In this document: positions 1-7,451 of the stretch, one piece after another
Layout: each line of letters opens with the position of its first letter
Numbering within the stretch: position 1 is the first letter of the stretch
Assembly (NCBI GenBank): GCA_011523845.1
Contig: WTFV01000265.1
Coordinates: forward strand, 149,224 to 181,864
Direction: 5' to 3'
Length of the DNA stretch: 32,641 nucleotides
Origin: Acidobacteriota bacterium
GTDB taxonomy: Bacteria > Acidobacteriota > Vicinamibacteria > Vicinamibacterales > UBA8438
The notes under the pieces: generated by a model
Seen by the model: only the letters and a program-made list of their open reading frames with translations
What the model was told of the DNA's origin: nothing
The model's database searches: none
Position numbers and translations under genes: made by a program

Positions 1-259
1 AGCAGGCGCAACAGCCGTTGTGTGGTTCCCGGGGAGCTGGCCGGCTGTTGCGGCCGGCTGGACACTCTACCTGATGATAGCCATCGTGAGCATCGCTTGG
101 TACTCGGGCCTGCTCGTTCTGGCCGTGATCTCCATCTGGTGGGTGTTGCAGCAGCCGGCGCTTCCGCCGCCACCGGCCGGCGGCCTTCACGGCGCCCCGA
201 GACGTCGCTCGCCCGTTCGATGTCGGTTACGACACAGACTCCGTCACGGAAGGATTGAC
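1..259 (+). other. Upstream leader with possible membrane-segment coding tail
   Basis: No complete gene is seen here. The frame that continues into the peptidase gene at 260 is open from base 2 and encodes a strongly hydrophobic stretch (about bases 74-160, including the residues MIAIVSIAWYSGLLVLAVIS), then a Pro- and Arg-rich run. This may be the frameshifted end of a membrane protein that begins outside the window, or chance. The peptidase has its own purine-rich ribosome site (ggaagga, about 248-254) and a signal peptide after the ATG at 260, so I do not include this stretch in it. Confidence 0.35.
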
Positions 260-2317
260 ATGCGAAGTCAACGGGTGCCGCTATTGGTCGCCGCCGCGAG
301 CATGACGCTCGTCGCCGCGGGCGGCCCGGCCCCGGCGCAGGACGAGGCCCGGCCCCGGGTCCTCTCTGCCCGGGACACCCTGCGCATCAACCAGGTCGGC
401 TCCCCCAAGCTGTCGCCCGACGGCGAATGGGTCGTCTACACGCTCAGAGAGCGCGACATGGACGCGGACGACCTCGCGGCGGTCACGCACCTCTGGCGCG
501 TCCGTGTCGACGGGACCGGCAACCGGCAGCTCACGCGCGGCCCGAAGAATGCCACCGCCCCGGCGTGGTCGCCGGACGGCAGCATCATCGCGTTCCTGGC
601 CGCACGCGGCGAAGAGACGGACGCGAAGACGCAGGTGCACTTCCTGTACGCCGACGGCGGCGAGGCGTGGCAGGTGACCGAGCACGACGAGTCGGTGCGA
701 TCGTTCTCGTTCGCTCCCGACGGCTCGGCTCTGCTCTTCACGGCGCGAGATCCGCTTCCCGAAGAAGAGGAGAAGCGCCGGAGAGAAGAGGGCGATGCAG
801 AGGTCGTCGACGCGCTGCACCGGATGACCCATCTCTGGCTGCACGATCTGGACACTTCCGAGACGCGGCGGCTCACCGAGGGCGACTTCACGGTCCGGAA
901 TCCCGACTGGTCGCCCGACTCGCGGCAGGTGGCGTTCGAAACCCGCCCCAATCCCACCGCCAACGACACCTGGCGAAGCGACATCCGGGTGGTCGACGTG
1001 GCGACGGGCGAGCGGCGGCTGCTGCACGAGAACGGGGGCAGCGACGTGGCCCCGCGCTGGTCCCCCGACGGCCGTACCATCGCCTTCGCCTCGAACGCCA
1101 CCGCGTCGAGCAACACGCAGCACTTCAAGCTCCGCCTCACGAGCCCCGACGGGCGGGACACGCGCGTCCTCCTCGAAGACGTCGACCGGCAGTTCTCCGC
1201 CCCCATCTGGTCGGCAATCGGCCGGTACGTCTTCTGGTCGACCGGCGAGGGCACCTCCACCGGCCTGTTCCGCGTCAGCCTCGAGTCGGGGGCGACCATC
1301 ACGGCGTCGGCCCCGGGCGGGCGCAACAGCGCCTGGTCGCTCTCCGAGGACGGGACCCGATGGGTATGGGTCCACACGAGCCCCGATTGGCCAGCCGAGA
1401 TCTACACCGCCACCACCGACGGCGAGCCGGTCCGGCTGACCGACGCGAACGCCTGGCTCAAGGACGAAGCGGTACAGCTCGGAAAGGTGGAGACCGTCCG
1501 CTGGGCCAACAGCGACGGCGACCCCGTCGAGGGAGTACTGACGAAGCCGGTCGGCTACGAGGAAGGCATCGCCTATCCGTTCATCGTCAATCCGCACGGC
1601 GGACCCACCGGCGCGTCACTGGCCGCCTTCAACGCCACGACCCAGTTCTTCGCGGGCAACGGCTACGTCGTTCTGCAGCCGAACTTCCGGGGCAGCACGA
1701 ACTACGGCCAGGCCTTCGTCAGCGCCAACATCGACAACTGGGGCATCACCGACTACGACGACGTGATGACCGGCGTGGATCACGCCATCGAGATGGGCTG
1801 GGCGGATGCCGACCGCCTGATCTGCTACGGCTGGAGCTACGGCGGGTATCTGTCGGCCTGGATCGTCACCCAGACCGACCGCTTCAAGGCGGTCTCGCCG
1901 GGCGCTGGCCTGACGAATCTCTACAGCATGTACAGCACCAACGACATCCAGGACTACCTAGCGTCGTTCTTCGGCGGGACGCCCTGGACCGCCACCGACA
2001 ACTACCGCGAGCACTCCCCCATGACCTACGTGGCCGACGTCGAGAGCCCGGTGCTGCTGATGCACGGGGGCAACGACACGCGGGTGCCGCCGGAGCAGTC
2101 GGTCGAGTTCTACCGGGCGCTGCGGGACCTCGGCAAGGAAGTCACCTTCGTCCGCTTCCCGCGCGAGGGGCACGGCATCGTCGAGCCGCTGCACCAGATG
2201 GACCGCCTGCGGCGCTACGCCGCGTTCTTCGGCGAACACGTGGACAACCCGCCGATCAGCGAGGACCAGCCGCACGAGGCGGAGCCGGCGGAAACCGAGG
2301 ACGACGAGGGACAGTGA
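260..2317 (+). CDS. Exported S9 family (prolyl oligopeptidase-like) serine peptidase
   Basis: This is a 685-residue protein of the S9 peptidase family, probably the acylaminoacyl/dipeptidyl peptidase branch. Such enzymes cut short peptides, here likely in the periplasm. Residues 1-28 form a signal peptide ending in an Ala-rich PAPAQ segment. Residues of about 40-410 form a WD40-like propeller with repeated SPDG motifs (SPDGEW, SPDGSI, SPDSRQ, SPDGRT). The C-terminal third is an alpha/beta hydrolase with nucleophile Ser526 in GWSYGG, Asp606 in GGNDTR and His638 in EGHG, so the triad looks intact. The tail after about 665 is acidic and low-complexity. I chose the ATG at 260 because it has a ribosome site and begins the signal peptide; the frame is open further upstream. 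It is followed within 2 bp by the deacetylase gene, which suggests one operon. Family is sure; substrate is unknown. Confidence 0.93.
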   Translation: MRSQRVPLLVAAASMTLVAAGGPAPAQDEARPRVLSARDTLRINQVGSPKLSPDGEWVVYTLRERDMDADDLAAVTHLWRVRVDGTGNRQLTRGPKNATAPAWSPDGSIIAFLAARGEETDAKTQVHFLYADGGEAWQVTEHDESVRSFSFAPDGSALLFTARDPLPEEEEKRRREEGDAEVVDALHRMTHLWLHDLDTSETRRLTEGDFTVRNPDWSPDSRQVAFETRPNPTANDTWRSDIRVVDVATGERRLLHENGGSDVAPRWSPDGRTIAFASNATASSNTQHFKLRLTSPDGRDTRVLLEDVDRQFSAPIWSAIGRYVFWSTGEGTSTGLFRVSLESGATITASAPGGRNSAWSLSEDGTRWVWVHTSPDWPAEIYTATTDGEPVRLTDANAWLKDEAVQLGKVETVRWANSDGDPVEGVLTKPVGYEEGIAYPFIVNPHGGPTGASLAAFNATTQFFAGNGYVVLQPNFRGSTNYGQAFVSANIDNWGITDYDDVMTGVDHAIEMGWADADRLICYGWSYGGYLSAWIVTQTDRFKAVSPGAGLTNLYSMYSTNDIQDYLASFFGGTPWTATDNYREHSPMTYVADVESPVLLMHGGNDTRVPPEQSVEFYRALRDLGKEVTFVRFPREGHGIVEPLHQMDRLRRYAAFFGEHVDNPPISEDQPHEAEPAETEDDEGQ

Positions 2318-2319
2318 CC

Positions 2320-3297
2320 ATGACGTGGAAGCGCATCGCAAGCATCGCCGCGGCCATTGCCTTGGGATGGCTGGCCGGCAGCGGCCCGCTGACCGACGCC
2401 GTGCGGGCCCAGACCGATCAACCGGGCATCTACCTCGACCTCGACGAGATCCGGGCCATCGCCAACCGCGTCCGCGCCGGCCGCAGCCTGCAGCCCGCCT
2501 CGTGGCCCAACGGCGCCCGCGTCGCGGTGATGATCTCGTTCGACGTCGACAACGACACCATCCTCATCGGCCGCAACGCCAATCCGTCCATCGGCGCGAT
2601 GTCCCAGGGCGAGTACGGCGCGCGGGTCGGTTTGCAGCGCGTCGTCGACCTGATGGATCGTCACGAGATCCCCGCCTCGTTCTTCATCCCCGCGGTCAGC
2701 CTCGTGTTGCGGCCGGACATGATCGACGTCATCCAGGCCTCGGGGCGGCACGAGTTCGCGGTGCACGGCTGGATCCACGAATTGAACAGCGCGCTGGACG
2801 CCGAGACCGAGCGCGATCTCGTCATCCGCGCGACCGACTACCTGGAGCAGGTGACCGGCAGCCGCCCGGTCGGCTACCGCGCCCCCTCGTGGAACTTCAG
2901 CCCCAACACGCTCGACATCATCCGCGGGATGGGATTCCTCTACGACAGCTCGCTGATGGCCGACGACCGCCCCTACGAGTTGCTGCAGAACGGTGAGCCG
3001 ACCGGGATCGTCGAGCTGCCCGTCGAGTGGATCCTCGACGACGCGCCGCTGATGAACCCGCGCGGCAACAGCTACACGCCGCCCCGCGAGCTGTTGCAGG
3101 TCTACATCGACGAATTCGACAAGGCGTACGAGGAAGGCACGATGTTTCTGCTGACGACGCACCCGCACATCATCGGCCACCGCTCGCGCATGGTGATCCT
3201 CGAGGAGCTGATCGACCACATCAAGACGAAGGGCGACGTCTGGTTCGCGACCCACGAGCAGGTGGCGCGCTACGTGAAGGAGCAGGCGGGGCTGTGA
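2320..3297 (+). CDS. Exported polysaccharide deacetylase (NodB homology domain)
   Basis: This 325-residue protein belongs to the NodB/CE4 deacetylase superfamily, close in motif style to the PuuE/PgdA-like branch. Members remove acetyl groups from amino sugars or open cyclic amides with a metal ion. Residues 1-31 look like a signal peptide ending AVRAQ. The motifs are SFDVD (Asp75, Asp77), HGWIH (His149, His153), RAPSW (from Arg187) and a late TTHPH (His281). These are the expected metal and catalytic positions, with FDVD in place of the common FDDG. The ATG at 2320 lies 2 bp after the peptidase stop with GAGGG about 9 bp upstream. A GTG at 2314 overlapping the stop is a less likely alternative. 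The end overlaps the cupin start, so the three genes are probably co-transcribed. The true substrate cannot be told from sequence. Confidence 0.9.
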   Translation: MTWKRIASIAAAIALGWLAGSGPLTDAVRAQTDQPGIYLDLDEIRAIANRVRAGRSLQPASWPNGARVAVMISFDVDNDTILIGRNANPSIGAMSQGEYGARVGLQRVVDLMDRHEIPASFFIPAVSLVLRPDMIDVIQASGRHEFAVHGWIHELNSALDAETERDLVIRATDYLEQVTGSRPVGYRAPSWNFSPNTLDIIRGMGFLYDSSLMADDRPYELLQNGEPTGIVELPVEWILDDAPLMNPRGNSYTPPRELLQVYIDEFDKAYEEGTMFLLTTHPHIIGHRSRMVILEELIDHIKTKGDVWFATHEQVARYVKEQAGL

Positions 3298-3617
3298 GCG
3301 TCGAGCACTGGGACGCCGCCGCCGAAGGGCCGCTCTCCGAGCCGGCCCTCCGGCGCAAGCTCGAAGAGCGCGGCTACGCCGTGTCGCGCTACGTCTATCC
3401 GCCGGGCACGCGCTTCCCGCCGCACACGCATGGCATCGACAAGATCGACGCGGTCGTCTCGGGTCGCTTCCGGATGACCATGGGCGAGGTCGACGCCGTG
3501 CTCGAAGCGGGCGACTGCCTCGCCGTGCCCCGCGGCGCCGTCCACAGCGCGGAGGTGGTCGGCGACGAGCCGGTGGTCAGCCTGGACGCCACCCGGGGCC
3601 AGGAGTCTGCGCCGTAG
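3294..3617 (+). CDS. Small single-domain cupin protein
   Basis: This 107-residue cytoplasmic protein has the cupin metal-binding pattern. The PPGTRFPPHTH segment supplies His44 and His46, and a second motif near GAVH supplies His84, after the strand GDCLAVPRG. No other domain is present, so it could be a metal-dependent isomerase or oxygenase, or a ligand-binding protein. The GTG start at 3294 overlaps the deacetylase stop codon (GTGA), indicating translational coupling. The gene end is unusual: its last five sense codons (encoding ESAP and the codon before) run into the left arm of the dispersed hairpin element at 3602, and the TAG stop lies in the hairpin loop. The C-terminus may therefore have been set by insertion of the repeat. 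Confidence 0.85.
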   Translation: MSVEHWDAAAEGPLSEPALRRKLEERGYAVSRYVYPPGTRFPPHTHGIDKIDAVVSGRFRMTMGEVDAVLEAGDCLAVPRGAVHSAEVVGDEPVVSLDATRGQESAP

Positions 3618-3685
3618 AACGGCGTAGACTCCTGGTGAGGGTTGGTTGGGCGGCGACCGGAGCCGGCGGCGACGATTGCCGGGCC
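3602..3685 (+). repeat. Dispersed hairpin-tail element, copy A
   Basis: The left arm GGAGTCTGCGCCG (3602-3614) pairs with CGGCGTAGACTCC (3620-3632), with one mismatch and a five-base loop. Next comes a tail containing GGTTGGTTGGGCGGCG, then CGGAGCCGG and GGCGACGATTGCCGGGCC. The same order of parts recurs at 9251 (minus), 10885 and 13912. The loop holds the TAG stop of the upstream cupin gene. No T-run follows the hairpin, so a classical terminator is not supported. Confidence 0.8.
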
Positions 3686-3740
3686 AGCGAGATTCGCACG
3701 CCCGGATCAGCGGCCATCCCGGCCATCGACCTTCCGGGTC

Positions 3741-5255
3741 ATGATCCGATCCATGAACGATGGCGGTTCGGTGTTCCCTGTTCCCGAGCTGCCTCCCGCC
3801 CTGGTCGCCGCCCTGCGCCGGCAGAACCCCTGGTGGAGCGCCGAGCCCGCGCCGGTGCAGCCCGGCCCGCGACGCCATCTGGTCGGCCAGATTCGTCGCC
3901 GACTGAATCTGGAGCTCGCCCCGATCGTGGCGGTGCGCGGCCCGCGGCAGGTGGGCAAGACCACGGCGCAACTCCAGATCATCGAGGATCTGCTCGCGGA
4001 AGGCGTCCCGCCGCACACGATCCTCCGCGTGCAGTTCGACGAGTTGGGGTCGCTGCAGGCTCTCGTGGACCCGATCCTGCGCATAGCGGACTGGTTCGAG
4101 CACCACGTCGCCGGAGCGCACTTCAATCGCCTGGCCCGCGCCGGTCGATGGGCGCATCTGCTCTTCGACGAGGTGCAGGTCGTGGGCGGCTGGCACGTGC
4201 AGTTGAAGTTCCTCGTGGACAACGCTTCCGTGCGCACCATGATCACCGGCAGCTCCGCTCTGCGCATCGAGCAGGGACGCGACAGCCTCGCCGGACGGAT
4301 CAGCACTATCGAAGCCGGCGTCTTCTCTCTGACAGAGATCGGTCCGCTGCACGGGCTGGAGACTCCGAAGCCGTTCCTGCCCGCCAACGGCCTGAGCGCC
4401 ATCGTCGACAAGGCGTTCTGGACGGAGCTCCGCGAGCATGGCCTGCGGCACTCGAACTTCCGGACCGTCGCCTTCCGGCACTTCTCGGAGCGCGGGGGCT
4501 ACCCGATCGTCCACAAGCGGAAGAACGTCGACTGGGCGGATCTTGCCGATCTCCTGCAGGAAACCGTGATTCGCAGGGTCATCCAGCACGACCTCCTGAA
4601 CGGCGCCGGCCGACGACGGGACGCCGCGCTGCTGGAGGCACTCCTTCAACTCGTCTGCCGCTACGCGGGACTCGCACCCGCCGTGTCGGAGCTGGCCGAG
4701 CAGGCAACCCTGTCGCTGAACGTCCCGGTCGACGGCCGGCGGGCAACCCGTTACCTGAACCTGCTGGCGGACACGCTTCTCGTCCGGCTGGTCCCACCCC
4801 TGGACACTCGCATGAGAAAGAACCGGGGCGGTCCCAAGCTGTGTCTGGCCGACCACGCGCTGCGCGCCTGCTGGCTCCAGGAACAGGTTCCGCTGGCACC
4901 CGATACCCTCGCGGAGCGCCCGGAGTTGACCACACAGGCGGGACACCTCGCCGAGAGCGTCTTCGGCTCGGCCGCATCCATGGTCGCCGGGCTCGACATC
5001 GCACACTGGCCCGCGCGCGGCCCCGACCGCGAGGTGGACTTCGTCCTGACCGTCGGCGTCCGGCGCGTGCCGGTCGAGATCAAGTATCAGCGACGCATCG
5101 ATCCCCACCGCGACACCGCGGGACTTCGTTCGTTCCTCGAGAAGACCGCGAACAACGCCGCTTTCGGCATTCTGATCACCCAGGACGCCTCCGGCGTGGT
5201 GGCCGACCCGCGGATCGTCACTCTTCCGCTGTCGACGTTCCTGCTGCTGCGGTGA
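3741..5255 (+). CDS. AAA ATPase with C-terminal nuclease-like domain (AAA_14/DUF4143 type)
   Basis: This protein is about 504 residues long. The N-terminal ATPase has Walker A GPRQVGKTT (67-75), Walker B HLLFDEVQ (139-146), a sensor-like TGSSA (169-173) and LAGR (183-186), the set typical of AAA_14 proteins. The C-terminal part has HLAESVFG (402-409), EVDFVL with Asp433, and VEIKYQ with Glu446 and Lys448. This is a PD-(D/E)xK-like arrangement as known in DUF4143 proteins. Such proteins are widespread and of unclear role, often in accessory or defence regions. The frame is open to 3642, but that would begin with TTG inside the repeat. I prefer the ATG at 3741; 3753 is also possible. No strong ribosome site is seen. 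It is convergent with the HNH gene at 5319. Family confidence is high, function unproven. Confidence 0.85.
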   Translation: MIRSMNDGGSVFPVPELPPALVAALRRQNPWWSAEPAPVQPGPRRHLVGQIRRRLNLELAPIVAVRGPRQVGKTTAQLQIIEDLLAEGVPPHTILRVQFDELGSLQALVDPILRIADWFEHHVAGAHFNRLARAGRWAHLLFDEVQVVGGWHVQLKFLVDNASVRTMITGSSALRIEQGRDSLAGRISTIEAGVFSLTEIGPLHGLETPKPFLPANGLSAIVDKAFWTELREHGLRHSNFRTVAFRHFSERGGYPIVHKRKNVDWADLADLLQETVIRRVIQHDLLNGAGRRRDAALLEALLQLVCRYAGLAPAVSELAEQATLSLNVPVDGRRATRYLNLLADTLLVRLVPPLDTRMRKNRGGPKLCLADHALRACWLQEQVPLAPDTLAERPELTTQAGHLAESVFGSAASMVAGLDIAHWPARGPDREVDFVLTVGVRRVPVEIKYQRRIDPHRDTAGLRSFLEKTANNAAFGILITQDASGVVADPRIVTLPLSTFLLLR

Positions 5256-5318
5256 GTAGGCCCGCCCGGCCCGCTGCCCTGCCCCCGCACCCTCGGGCCA
5301 CCGCGCGCCAAAGAGTGT

Positions 5319-6128
5319 TCAGAAGTCGAGCGCTTCCGGAGCCGCGCGGAACAACGTGGCCAGTGATCCGAGACGGGCGTGCTGGCGCTTCATCTCCGCC
5401 CAGACCGTGGGATGAGGACTGCGCTGAATGCACCTCTTGACCTGAACGACATCGTGCTCCAACGCGTCGCCGTTCCGCAGTTCTACGTACCTCGCCAAGC
5501 GCGCCTCATAGCTCACCATGGCGTTCTTCCGCGCCTCTCTCACGTAGTCCCGCTCGTTGAGTCGTAGTACTTCGATCGTGTAGTCTGCCCGTCTGAATTC
5601 CACCGTACCCGCGTCAGCGAGAGGAGTGAATTCAAACGTGTCCTGCAGGTCGAGGATGATGAAGTCCAACGGATTCTCGCGCCGAGGATCAATCAGCGCA
5701 GCCGCTCCTTCCCGCGGCGGCGTCACTCGCGCGCCCCGCCGTCTCGTGACGTCCACCAGTTCGCCGGTACCGGCCTCGACCACGCTGAAGCGATTGTTCT
5801 TGCCGCCGTTGCACGGTCCGCAGGCATAAAGGTAATTTCGCCACGCGAACACCACGTCCGGATACAGGTCCTTGGGCCTGAAGTGCTCCACTTCGTCGGC
5901 GACGGAGTCTTCACAGTACATGCATCGCCGTGTTCCGCCGCACATTTCCGCGAGTTTCGCGCGCACTGCCGCGAAGGTCGCGTTCGTCTTCCTGTTGTAC
6001 CGACTGAACCTGGTCTTCGCACGGCTGACCCGCTCGCGGTACGTGTCCTGCGCGTCCACATCCCGCTGATACTCCGCCAACGCGTCCATAGCCGCCGGAG
6101 ACAGCCGCCCGGCTCGAATCTTCAGCAC
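5319..6128 (-). CDS. ptuB-like: HNH endonuclease, PtuB-like (Septu-type defence)
   Basis: This 269-residue protein carries a zinc-finger HNH nuclease core: CxxC at Cys69/Cys72, VEHFRPK (80-86), W96 and N98, then CGPCN (Cys103, Cys106, Asn107) and Lys110. This spacing matches the PtuB nuclease of the Septu anti-phage system, which cuts DNA or RNA when paired with its ATPase. The start is GTG at 6128, 2 bp after the stop of the upstream ATPase gene, so the two are translated as a unit in the usual ptuA-ptuB order. The N-terminal 60 residues are basic and helical. No frameshift is seen. The Septu assignment rests on motifs plus pairing; other HNH-ATPase pairs, including retron effectors, look similar, but no reverse transcriptase is present. 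Confidence 0.83.
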   Translation of the reverse strand: MLKIRAGRLSPAAMDALAEYQRDVDAQDTYRERVSRAKTRFSRYNRKTNATFAAVRAKLAEMCGGTRRCMYCEDSVADEVEHFRPKDLYPDVVFAWRNYLYACGPCNGGKNNRFSVVEAGTGELVDVTRRRGARVTPPREGAAALIDPRRENPLDFIILDLQDTFEFTPLADAGTVEFRRADYTIEVLRLNERDYVREARKNAMVSYEARLARYVELRNGDALEHDVVQVKRCIQRSPHPTVWAEMKRQHARLGSLATLFRAAPEALDF

Positions 6129-6130
6129 GG

Positions 6131-7393
6131 TCAGCTCAGAGTCGTTGCCGCAGATGGCAGTGCGTCTCGCAGCTTCTGTCGTTCCTTCTCCTCGTCGTCG
6201 GTCAATCTCCGCCGGATTTCCGTGTTGTTGAGGGCCGCCAAGCGCTTGTGCATGTCGCGCGAGTTTGGCGAACGGGTCAACGCAGCCTCTCGACCGAACG
6301 CTTCTGTTCCGTAGGCGTCGAGCACAGTGCCGTAGACCAATCGTCTCAGAGCCGCCCCCTCCACCATTCCACCGCGCTCATCCGTTCCGGATCGAGGCAG
6401 CACGTAGATCGAGCCGTTCTCCGCCGATTGGCAGACCAGAGGGCTGTGAGTGGAGACGATGAATTGGACGTTGGGGAAATGCTCGCAGAACCAGCGGCCG
6501 ACCCTCTGCTGCCACGTGGGATGCAGATGAGCATCGACCTCGTCGATGATGACCACCCCTTCGGGGAGGATTCGGGTGGCATCAGTCGGATCGAAGACCT
6601 GTTCCGGACCGAACGCCTTCGCCATCTGCCGAATCAATTCGAAGGTCAAACTGAGGATGGATCGATAGCCATCGCTCAGATCGCCGACGGAAACATCCAC
6701 ACCGTTGGCGTCACGAAACAGGATCCCGCGCGACGTCACGTCCTCCAGCCTCACGTTCGACGGAAGGAAGTCACCCTGATTGACGAATTCCATCACGCGT
6801 TGAAGCAGGGCGCCCTCCGGATCGTCTTCCAGCTCCCTGAACTTCAAGTCGCGCAACCACTCGAGACACTCGGTCAACGCGATTCCTTCCTCGAACATGG
6901 ACAGGTGCCTTCCCACCCGCGGTGCGGCTCCCGGGGACTTCCAGAGCCTCGCATCGCCGCCGAAGAAGCGGCGAAATGGTCCGAAGGACGCAGCGAACCA
7001 GCCTCGATCGTGTGTCCAGCCCACTTTGCTCGGAGGCTTCGGCGACACTGACCGCTCTACGGCTGCACCTTTCCGAACCAGCCTGATTCCAAGCCCGAAC
7101 GCCTGCTCAACACCTGGGGCGGTAAGGCCGTCGCACCCGGCCCTCGGAGCAACCTGTAGCCTTATATGCCCGTCCGGGCGCGAACGCGTCAGCCAATCGT
7201 TCCATGACTGCCTGAGCTGTCCAGCGTGTCTCGGTTCGGTCAAGGCCAGTGCGATGGCGCGAAGAAAGCTCGACTTCCCGGAACCATTGTCGCCCAGAAT
7301 CACGTGCCAACCGGCGCACTTCTCCCTTGGAACCGACCACTCGTGCCAGTGCAGGGAACGGATATTCCTGATCCTGATTGCCGGAATGTGCAT
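6131..7393 (-). CDS. ptuA-like: AAA ATPase, PtuA-like (Septu-type defence)
   Basis: This 420-residue ABC-like ATPase is predicted to sense infection and control the HNH nuclease encoded next to it. Visible motifs are Walker A GDNGSGKSS (34-42), signature LSDGYRS (239-245), Walker B VVIIDEVDAHLHP (280-292) and the switch histidine in STHSPL (314-319). The region between about 60 and 200 is a variable insert. The C-terminal VLDAYGTEAFG segment and charged helix are common in PtuA and retron-associated ATPases. I chose the ATG at 7393 because the protein begins there with the usual IRIRNIRSL strand; a longer frame to 7513 would run into the esterase gene. It starts 58 bp after the esterase stop, so read-through transcription is possible. 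The biological role is inferred. Confidence 0.85.
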   Translation of the reverse strand: MHIPAIRIRNIRSLHWHEWSVPREKCAGWHVILGDNGSGKSSFLRAIALALTEPRHAGQLRQSWNDWLTRSRPDGHIRLQVAPRAGCDGLTAPGVEQAFGLGIRLVRKGAAVERSVSPKPPSKVGWTHDRGWFAASFGPFRRFFGGDARLWKSPGAAPRVGRHLSMFEEGIALTECLEWLRDLKFRELEDDPEGALLQRVMEFVNQGDFLPSNVRLEDVTSRGILFRDANGVDVSVGDLSDGYRSILSLTFELIRQMAKAFGPEQVFDPTDATRILPEGVVIIDEVDAHLHPTWQQRVGRWFCEHFPNVQFIVSTHSPLVCQSAENGSIYVLPRSGTDERGGMVEGAALRRLVYGTVLDAYGTEAFGREAALTRSPNSRDMHKRLAALNNTEIRRRLTDDEEKERQKLRDALPSAATTLS

Positions 7394-7451
7394 CGCGAAT
7401 CTGGTCCCCCGATCGCGCCGGGACGAGGTGTCTATCGCACCGCCCGGTGAC

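Noticed and set aside
3602..3632. Hairpin as a rho-independent terminator
   Set aside because: No T-run follows the stem, and the same structure occurs inside a coding region.
3270..5108. 612-codon open frame antisense to the cupin and ATPase genes
   Set aside because: The sense genes have clear motifs; the antisense protein has none.
5319..7393. Retron with effector genes
   Set aside because: No reverse transcriptase gene or msr/msd-like tract is found near the ATPase and HNH genes.
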